Assembly (NCBI GenBank): GCA_916048095.2
Contig: OU696594.1
Span: 4,766,781 to 4,830,780 of the forward strand
Source of the DNA: Sacculina carcini
Taxonomy: Eukaryota > Arthropoda > Thecostraca > Sacculinidae
DNA: 64,000 nt
Reading direction: 5' to 3'
Part shown: piece after piece, positions 47,983 to 58,800 of the stretch
Layout of the letters: every line of letters starts with the position of its first letter
How positions within the stretch are numbered: position 1 is the stretch's first letter
Program-made: the position numbers and the translations under genes
Notes under the pieces: generated by a model
Database searches by the model: none
What the model was told of the DNA's origin: nothing
Seen by the model: only the letters and a program-made list of their open reading frames with translations

Positions 47983-49239
47983 CGTTTTTATGTAGATATC
48001 TACATATAATGTTGAATTTTGTTTAAAATTGTTGAAAAATTGGTCTTTTAGTTTAGTATATGGCTATAGCTGGTTTGTAATAGGTATATTATATATGGTG
48101 TTTGTATATCTATATCAATTCATTGTCTTTTTCATTTCAAATATATATTAGCTAACATTACGTGCTTTTGGCTGTAATTACATTAGAAGTAATAGAAGAA
48201 TAGAAGAATACGTGAACAGAGTATACATAAACACAATGTCCATATACATAAACATAGCACATATAACACATAAACACAGAATATATAACAAATAAACACA
48301 GTGAACATATACATAAACACAGTGAACATATACATAAACACAGTGAACATATACACACACCGAATATACACATAAACACATAACATATAACACATAAACA
48401 CAGAACATACACATAAACACGGTGAACATATACATAAACACATAACATATAACACAAACACAGAAGATATACATAAACACAGAACATATAACACATAAAC
48501 ACAATGTACATACACATAAACACAGAATATATACATAAATGCATAACATATATCACATAAACACAGAACATATACATAAACACAGAATATATACATAAAC
48601 ACAGTGAACATATACATAAACATAGAAGTAATAGAAGAATACTTACACTTCCGAATAGCGTAATTTAATCGGCCAAATATCTGAAAGCGGTGTTTATTTG
48701 TGATTGTTAAATGGAACATGTATGAAATACATATTCGCTCCTACATATTGGCTATAGCCATAGACTAAACTGAACTAAAAGCCTATATTTTAAACAAAAT
48801 CCTTCAGGCAGAATATTTTCTAAGAAAGCAAGCAATTATATGTAGATATCTACATAAATACGCTTATAAATATATAATTTTACACTAGCATAGACAAAAC
48901 ACACACATACGTATAAATGTGTGTGTGTATGTATGTGTTTCTATTTGAGTGTGTGTATTGATGTGTAGGTTTATGTATGTGTGTGTGTGTGTGTGTTATA
49001 ATTGTCTCTCTGTGTGTGTGTGTGTGAATGTGTTTATTTGTGAATGTATGTATTTTTATGGGTGTGAATAACTTTTTGTGGGCGAATGTGCTTGTGTGTG
49101 TGTGTGTTTATGTATCTCTTGTTTACATATGTATGTCTGTGTGTGTGTGTGTGTTTATATATCTGTGTTTGTGTGTGTGTGTGTGTTTATATATCTGTGT
49201 GTATGTGTGTCTCTCTCTCTGTGTGTGTGTGTATGTGTG

Positions 49240-49270
<31 letters not shown>

Positions 49271-52200
49271 TTATATATCTGTGTGTATGTCTCTCTCTCT
49301 CTCTGTGTGTGTGTGTGTTTATATCTATTTATGTACGTGTACGTGTGTGTGTGTATACACGCGCAGTATTGAAGATAGTCAACCAGGCGAGAGGCGGTCA
49401 GAAGCGACCTGGCGGAGGCCGTCCTATGCGCAACATCTCGCCATCCTCTCAAAACAACCGCCACAACAACAACAACAACAACAACAACATTGGCGGTCCA
49501 AGATTCGGCATGGCTGGCAGACAGATGCGCGACGATCGTGCCGGATCTAATAATGCGGCAGCAGGAGCAGGAGATCGCAAGAGATCACGACGTGATGCGT
49601 CGCCGTGGAGGGATCGACCTCATCGGTACATACTGACATACACACCGATACACACACACACACACACACACTGACATATCATGGTACATACTGACATACA
49701 TATACACACCGACACACGCACATACACACTGACATATCACGGTACATACTGACATACATACGATACACACACACACACACACACACTGACATATCATGGT
49801 ACATACTGACATACATATACACACCGACACACGCACATACACACTGACATATCACGGTACATACTGACATACATACGATACACACACACACACACACACA
49901 CACGATACAGCCACAAACACACACACTCATACGAGACAGACACACATATACACACAGACACACACACACACAGACACAGCTAATTACACACACACATTTG
50001 TACTCATGTATATTTGCGTATATATTTGTTGTTACATATTTGTGTATTTGTATTTATGTGTGTACATTTATGTGTTTGTGTGTATATTTGTGTATGTTTG
50101 TGTGTGTATGTGTATGTCGTGTCAGTGGTGGTGATGATTTTGGCGGAGGAGTTGGCGGAGGAGGTGGTGGTGTAAGTCGTGGTGACTTGACTATCAACAA
50201 ATCTGGTGTCGATTGTCAACTAATTGTGCTCAATAGAGAGAGCAGGTGAGCAATACACACACTCTCTCTAATACTCTCTCCTATAGCAGTGGTTCTCAAC
50301 CCTTTTTTCCCTTCTATCACTGACTGATTCCCCACTTCTTTATTTATTGTTCTTGATTGTTATTATACCGTATATACTGGCATATAAGCCGAGTTTAGAA
50401 GTATCCAAGTAAGGTTTCTAATTGTTTGTAAGAACACTACGTTAAATTATAAACAGAAATGTTATAGTTTTTTTTTGTGTGAATAAATAGAACAAAACAA
50501 AAGAATTTTTTCTTTATTCATATCTATTGATGTATAATTTCTTCTATTTCTTCTAGTATGTAACATAAAAGTAAGCATTTTACATCTTTACTGTAACAAA
50601 TTTCTATTAACCAAAAATATGGGTAAAATTTGATAAGTTGAGTGTCGGCTTATATGCGGGTTTTTGCAAAAACTGGTCATTTTAAAGCAGTTACTTATTA
50701 CGGTACTTATTTATTAATATTTATTCTTATTTATTGATGGCTGTTATTTAATGAATCACATATTTATTGTTGATTGTTATTATTTATTGAGGAACGTGGG
50801 CGGAGTGACATTATGGATTCTTATCGGATGATGGTTTATTATTTATTGTTATTTATTTATTATTTTCTTTTCCAACTCTCTTTCTAGACTTGTTTCTTTT
50901 CGTACTCTCTTCTCTCTGAATCTTTTGGTTAGCTTCCAGTACACATGGCGTCACCGCAGGGTGGTAATAGTGCACTTGCACTCTTCCTCCATGCTACTGG
51001 ATTTACCTGTAATTAATAATAAAAATAATAATAATAATTCTTAATATGAGAGCCATCTCTCCTCTTCTCTTCATCATTTTCCACACAATAACAGCGCTTG
51101 TAAATTCAATAAATTCATTAATTATATATGTATATATGTCTGTGTATGCTTGTGTGTTTCTTTGTGTGTATGTATGTAGATATATACATATATCACACAT
51201 ACATACATACACGTATTTGATACAGCTGTAGTATACATATGGAGCAGGTTTGATTTTTGATATTGATGATGTTGTACTGTAATACCTACTCTTATTGAGA
51301 AATAAAGGTGTTTGTAATCAACCATTTTTATTAACAACCAAAATGATACTGATTTTTTCATGTAAAATGAAAAATTCTCTACGCAAAATTCAAGGTCTGA
51401 CTTTTATATCGGCTGTATAAGACGACCCACAATTTTTCAGGGTGATTTTTTGACTTTAAGGATGGTCTTATACGCCGAAATATACGGTATTTGTATGTAT
51501 ATATATGTGTGTGTGTATGCTTGTGTGTCTGTTCTGACCTGTATGTTAAGACGCTTTGCTGCCGACGTTGAAGAGCGTCTGCTACGCTGTGGACTAACAG
51601 TTGACACAATGATGCCTCCAGTCATGGCCGATCTCGATCACGTAACTAACACATCACACTAGCTCTATATATATATCTCTCTCTTCTCTCTCTTCTCTCT
51701 CCCTTCTCTCTCTCTTCTCTCTCTCTTCTCTCTCTCTTCTCTCTCTCTTCTCTCTCTTCTCTCTCTTCTCTCTCTTCTCTCCCTCTCTGTCTCTATCTAG
51801 GTATGAGTGTGTTTGTCAGTGTGTGTGTGTCTCTTTGTGTGTGTGTGTGTGTGTGTGTGTGTATTTGAGTGTGTATGTGTGTGTGTGTGTGCGTCTATGT
51901 ATGTTCGTGTGTATTTGATTGTGTCAGTGTGTGTGTGTGTGTGTGTGTTCGTGTGTATTTGATTGTGTCAGTGTGTGTGTGTGTGTGTGTGTTCGTGTGT
52001 ATTTGAGTGTGTCAGTGTGTGTGTGTGTTCGTGTGTATTTGAGTGTGTCAGTGTGTGTGTGTTCGTGTGTATTTGAGTGCAAGTGTGTGTGTGTTCGTGT
52101 GTATTTGAGTGTGTCAGTGTGTGTGTGTTCGTGTGTATTTGAGTGCAAGTGTGTGTGTGTGTGTGCTTATGTGTGTGTGTGTTTGTATTTGTCTCCACCT

Positions 52201-54515
52201 TTTTTACAGCTTGCTGACGCAACATTGGATCACATACCCCAAGGGTGTAAATAACCCTCTTGGTGGGGGGCGGGGGGTAATTTAGCTGTTTTTCGTCGGG
52301 TAATGAAGCGTAGACAGAAACATGTGTTTTAGTTGTGAAAAAGGGTTGGGAAGCACTGTGCTATGGCCAAACTTGCTTCTTGCTATCTTAGTTAATTTCT
52401 GCATTTTTCTAGTTTCGCTAGTTGTATGTTTACGTAATGCTACGCCGATTGGTGAGCTATAATTGTCTATCAAATGTGGACTCCGTGGGCAGTTGTTAGC
52501 ACACCCGCCTCACAAGCGAGAGGTCCGTGGTTCGAAACCCGGCGGAGGAGAATTTCTTTGGCCGAATTCTATAATCCAACAGTCCCTGTCCACCCAGCAG
52601 TAAATGATGGTACCAGATATCAGTCATGTGTTGTGTCATGTATTCCGGGGAGGTGGTCCTCTCTAATACGTCTTCCGTTCTTGTGGCGTCATAGCGTGGA
52701 GAGGGTCGGTTCTGCGGTGACAGCGAGCTGTACGGGACACACCTGTGTGTGTTCATAAGCTTCCACTTCTTCCCGTGTAGCAGCTGTCACTTGAGGCCTT
52801 CAACCTTTAACCTTTAAATATCTAGTCTATACCAGTGGTTCTCAACCGTTATTTCTCTGACTGATTCGCCACTTCTTAATACGAGCCAGCTCATCTCTTC
52901 ATTTTCCACACAACAACAGCGCTGATAAATTAAATAAATTCAGTTGTTACATCATAAAGTAAATGTTATTAGAGGTGATTAGAAATAAAAATAAACGAAT
53001 TTCAATTGATAAAACACACACACATAGTTGTCCTGTTCTGTCCGACCTTTAGCTTCCCACTTGGCAACTCTTCCATTCCCCACCAGACAGTCGGGAATTT
53101 CCCACACACAGGTTAAGAACCACTGTTCTAGGTGACTTTAGTGGGAAAAGAGTTGTGGATAAAGTCTTTGTTTTATGTTTCATATGTTGTATGTTGATGT
53201 ATGTTTCATATGTGGCCGTATGTTGTGTGTGTGTGTGTTTGTTTGTTTAGGTTTATTGTCACTCATACATATAAGCACACACACACATGTGAAAACAAAA
53301 TCGTATAGCACAGTGACAAAGTCCTATAAGCCGAAGCTTCTTTTAGGACTTGTTTAAATCATATATAGTGAGGAACTAAATTAATATATTACAATCACAA
53401 GGCAATAAAATCGAATAGCAATCAAACATGATATATCATACAACACAAAACAATATGCAAACGACAATTTGAAAACAATTCGCAAAACAACATACGCAAA
53501 ACATGTGTTTGTGTGTCTGTATGTCTGTTTTGTCAGGTGATGGATCAAATCGGTAGTCGAGGCACAATGTTTGCCATCTTGTTTCAGCCGTTGTGTGAAC
53601 TCAATGGCACAGTATCATTGAACATTCTCTGCTCCAATCCGCCTGAAAGTGAGAATCTCTTTATATATATCTCTCTTTTACTTCTTACTATCATGTTTAC
53701 TTCTTACTAACATATTTACTTCTTACTATCATCTTTACTTCTTACTAACATCTTTACTTCTTACTATCATCTTTACTTCTTACTAACATCTTTACTTCTT
53801 ACTAACATCTTTACTTCTTACTATCATCTTTACTTCTTACTATCATCTTTACTTCTTACTAACATCTTTACTTCTCACTAACATCTTTACTTCTCACTAA
53901 CATCTTTACTTCTTACTAACATCTTTACTTCTTACTAACATCTTTACTTCTTACTATCATCTTTACTTCTTACTAACATCTTTACTTCTTACTATCATCT
54001 TTACTTCTTACTAAAATCTTTACTTCTTACTATCATCTTTACTTCTTACTAACATATTTACTTCTTACTAACATCTTTACTTCTTATTATCATATTTACT
54101 TCTTACTATCATCTTTACTTCTTACTATCATCTTTACTTCTTACTAACATATTTACTTCTTACTAACATCTTTACTTCTTACTATCATCTTTACTTCTTA
54201 TTAACATCTTTACTTCTTACTATCATCTTTACTTCTTACTATCATCTTTACTTATTACTATCATTTTTACTTCTTACTATCATCTTTACTTCTTACTATC
54301 ATCTTTACTTCTTATTAAGGATTTCTTGCATATTTACTTCTTATAAACTTACAAACTTTATAAACTTCACACTTTTCACATTGTGTGTTTTCACTCTTTT
54401 CTATCAAGACTGGCTTTTTTTCAACAAACAATAAACATTCCAAGTTGTTTTTCTTGGTCTTGCTTTTGTTTCACGCTAAATATCATTGTTTATTCCAGTG
54501 ATGTCTGTGTGTGTG

Positions 54516-54566
<51 letters not shown>

Positions 54567-55813
54567 GTGCAGCGCCTTAGAGACACTCTCTATGTATAGT
54601 ACACTATATAAATATCTATTTTATTCAATAAAATGTATGCATCCACTTAATAATCCACATTTTTCTAAATAAATGCTTATAAACTTTATAAACTTCAAAT
54701 TTGTATACATTTATCTATACATCTTTTAAAACTTTCAAGTTTTTATAAACTTATATGCTTTATAAACTTCTTAAACTTGTGTGTGTGTGTGTGTCTCTGT
54801 GTGTGTGTGTGTGTGTGTGTATACGTACAGTTTATCACAATGTCCCGGTGGATAAAGCCATCTCATTGATGACCGACAATATTGGAATCGGTTCGGGCGG
54901 TTCCGGTGGCGGGTTCCGCAAGTTCCTGGTTCCTGGCGGTGCTGGCGTTGGTACCGGTGTCGGTGGTGCAGCGGTTCCCGGTGAAATCGGCTCCCTAATG
55001 GAGATGGTACTGCAGGATAGGCAACTGTCCACTATCGAGTATAATATACTAATCAGGTAACTACATAAACACACTAACACTCACACACACTGACACACAC
55101 GCACACACATAATGACATACACACTGACATACACACTGACATACACACAAACACACACACACACTGGCATATACACACACACACTGTGGAGTATAATATA
55201 CTAATCAGGTAACTACACAAACACACTAAAGACACACAGAGACACATACACACAGAGACACACACAGAGAGAGAGAGACACACACACACACACAAATACA
55301 CACACACACACACATTAACACATGCGGACACAAACACACTAACATACACATACACACACACACACAGACAGACACACTCAAACACACGTAGAAAGACCAG
55401 CTTTACAAATGCGGATTCAGATATTTTTCGTTTCGGCGTTTTCCTGTGATCTCACGGGCAGGTAATATCTGTGTGTGTTTGTGTGTGTGTGTAGTTGCTT
55501 GTGTGTTTATATATGTATGCGTTTGTGTGTGTGTGTGTGCATGTGTTTGCGTGTGTGTCTGTCATTGTGTGTGTGTGTGTAAGTGTATGTCGATGTGTGT
55601 GTGTTAGTGTAAGTGTGTATGTGTGTTGTGTCAATGTGTATATGAGTATGTATTTATACGTGCGTATGTGTGATTGTGCATGTGTATGTTTGTGTATATT
55701 AGTGTGTGCTTGAGTGTGAGTATGTGTGTATGTCTGTGTGTGTGTGAGTATTAGTGTGTATATGTGTGTGTGTGTCTGTGTGTGTGTGTATATATATGTG
55801 TGTGTGTCTGTGC

Positions 55814-55846
<33 letters not shown>

Positions 55847-58800
55847 AGTGTAAGTAAGTAAGTCTATTGCCACAAACAACATTAACAAGAAAACAGCAAA
55901 AACAAGCAGCTAAATATTGTGGCGATAGTCGAGTCTAGCTAAACAGCTCCTGTACGAACAGATTGACATAAACATTGCATGCAGTTGCAACATTTCATGC
56001 AATTGTATCAATACAGTTTAATTAATTCTGATACTGATACATACTAAGTGTGATAGCGTGAGTGTATGTGTGTGTGTGTGTTTGTGTGCCATTTTCTCCC
56101 GAAAGTAGTTTGGCAGCAAATCTTGTGGCGCTTGTAGTTTCCCAGTTCTTATGTAGGCGGGCGATTTTTGGCTACACCGAATGGCACGGACAATTTTCTC
56201 ACCGCACATCTTTTTCTATTCACATCTTTCTTACAGCAGCTGCATTGCTATTTGTTTGGCAACCACTGAAGTTCCTTCTCACTTAACACCCCACCCGCCC
56301 CCCAAAAAAAAAAAAAATAATAAAGTGTAGTACTTCATATTTCGCCAAGCTTCATATTTCGTATCTTTCATGTTGTTTGAATGCAGACATATTGTTTTCG
56401 TTTGTTTCAAAAACAATTAGAACAAGTATTAGCACATCCGCCTCATAAGCGAGAGGTCCGGGGTTCGAATCCCGGCGGAGGAGAATTTCTTTGGGCGAAT
56501 TCTATAATCCAAAAGTCCCTGTCCACCCAGCAGTAAATGATGGTACCAGATATCAGTCATGTGTTGTGTCATGTATTCCGGGGAGGTGGTCCTCTCTAAT
56601 ACGTCTTCAGTTCTTGTGGTGTCATAGCGTGGAGAGGGTTGGTTCTGCGGTGGCAGCGAGCTGCACGGGACACACCTGTGTGTGTTCATAAGCTTCGGCT
56701 TCTTTCCGTGTAGCAGCTGTCACTTGAGGCCTTTAACATTTATTTTTGTGGTATGATTGTGTGCTTTCTTAAACGTTCTATTTCTCCCCGTTGAAGGCTG
56801 GGCTTTTTCCTTGTGAGAATTAGTTTTCATAGACGTCCATCATCTTTACATTCAGTTCTTGATTTTCATAGAGGAAAAGGTGAGCTCACAAAGACACCAT
56901 AGAGTTTTTATAATCTACTTATTGGTTCTGATACAAGTCTTGCATAGGTGTCGTCTGTCTGTGTGTGTGTGTGTTTGCTTGTGTGTGTAAGATAGTGAAA
57001 GACAGAATATGTGAGAAAAAAGGAGAGCTTACGTGTGTTAAAAAAATGTTGTGCATTAAAATCGCCCAAAGATCTTCATGATCTTGTATTAGAAGTTTGT
57101 ATTTTTCCAAAAGTTTCCCGTTTATTTTTATCAAACTTATAGATCTGTGTGTGTATGTGTTTTTATTCCAATGTTTCCCGTTTCTCTAGAGATTTTCCTA
57201 GAGATTCCAGCTTTGCGTCTTAAAATAATTTCGAATAGGCTTGATCGGACCGATTGATTTGTAATTTTCCTCAAGATTAAACGACCTTTTTGAGATTGGA
57301 GGTAAATTAATCCCATATTCATAAATTCAGACGGGTGGTTTTACGGTTTATTGATTGTGATTAGATTATTTAAATTAAATGTAATGTAATTTCAGTGTGA
57401 TTCAAACCCCTGAATAAGAAAAATTCCCACTGGAGTCTTTTTGTTCTGACTTTGAGGTCAAATATTTTGATCAAAATCTACCTTTTGTAAAACCACCAAG
57501 AATGTTTGACTGTGAGGTCTGCATTGGTCCGTTCATATTTCTTGACGTTAGGCATCAATTCAATGCTTGATTTCTTTATATTTCCTTTACACTTTCATCT
57601 TGATCGGGGACCAATTTTTCAGCGTTATCGATGTGTGTGTGTGTGTGTGTGTGTCTCTCGAATGCGAAGCGTGTTATTTAAACTTGGCTGCTTTTTGCTC
57701 TAGGTTCTTGGAGGACAAAAGGGATAACTTCAATCGCAACAGAGGCTCCGCCTTGAATATGCCTTCTGGTCCTCCGAAACCTGTACCTCCACCTGGTAAG
57801 GTCTTTTTTACTAATGGATTACTTTTTGTTCACAATGCGCCCGCGTCTTTCAATATTCTTGTGTTTTCTCTTTGTCTGCTTGTAGATGGTCTTTATCTTG
57901 TGGTTCGGAACGACCTACTTGATATATCTTGTTACTTTTGTTCTTCATTGTCTTTTTTGTCTTGTGTTTTGTGTCTTGTTTGTCTTTTTTCATGTTGGTT
58001 ATTAGCGAAGTGTAATTGAAGTGATGCTGACAGCGATGGATGAGATTTAGTGGGGTAATCTTCAATTTTGCTTCGACATGTGCTTCATATCGTCCACACT
58101 CTCTGTTGGAGCATCTGGACATCGAGATTTGCAACAACAGAGCCGACTTCATATTATTTATCCATCAGTTTGCATTGTTGTGCTATTGCGAGAGATGCAA
58201 GAATATTTCTCAACGCAAATATCGGCACTGAGATTCAATGGTCCTTGTCTAGGAAACGTGGGCTCTATTAGTTTGTTGTAATCCGTGGTGTAGTGGTAGT
58301 ACATCCGCCTCACAACTGGAAGGTCCGTGGTTCGACACTCCGCGGAGGAGAATTTCTTTGGGCGAATTCTATAATCCAACAGTCCCTGTCCACCCAGCAG
58401 TAAATGATGGTACCAGATATCAGTCATGTGTTGTGTCATACATTCTGGGGAGGTGGTCCTCTCTAACATATCTTCCATTCTTGTGGCGTCATAGCGTGGA
58501 GAGGGTTGGTTCTGCGGTGGCAGCGAGCTGCACCTGTGTGTTCATAAGCTTCGACTTCTTCCCATGTAGCAGCTGTCACTTGAGACTTTTAACCTTTAAC
58601 CAGGAAATCTGTAAACGGTATGTACGCGAATATATTAACAACGGAATGTTTTAACATTTCAACTTTGGATGTTGCTTTTTGAAATGTCGTGTCATATTGC
58701 TTCTAGTTGTATTTGTTTTTTCATCGCTTGTGTTTCATGTTAACTGGGTCTGAATTCAGCGCACTTCAATTAATCATCGTGTCTTTGCTAGTGTCTTTTC

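Noticed and set aside
52478-52550. tRNA-Val(CAC) gene
   Set aside because: The head belongs to the repeated SINE family, with mismatched acceptor arm and altered box A; ten such heads occur, each joined to the same body.
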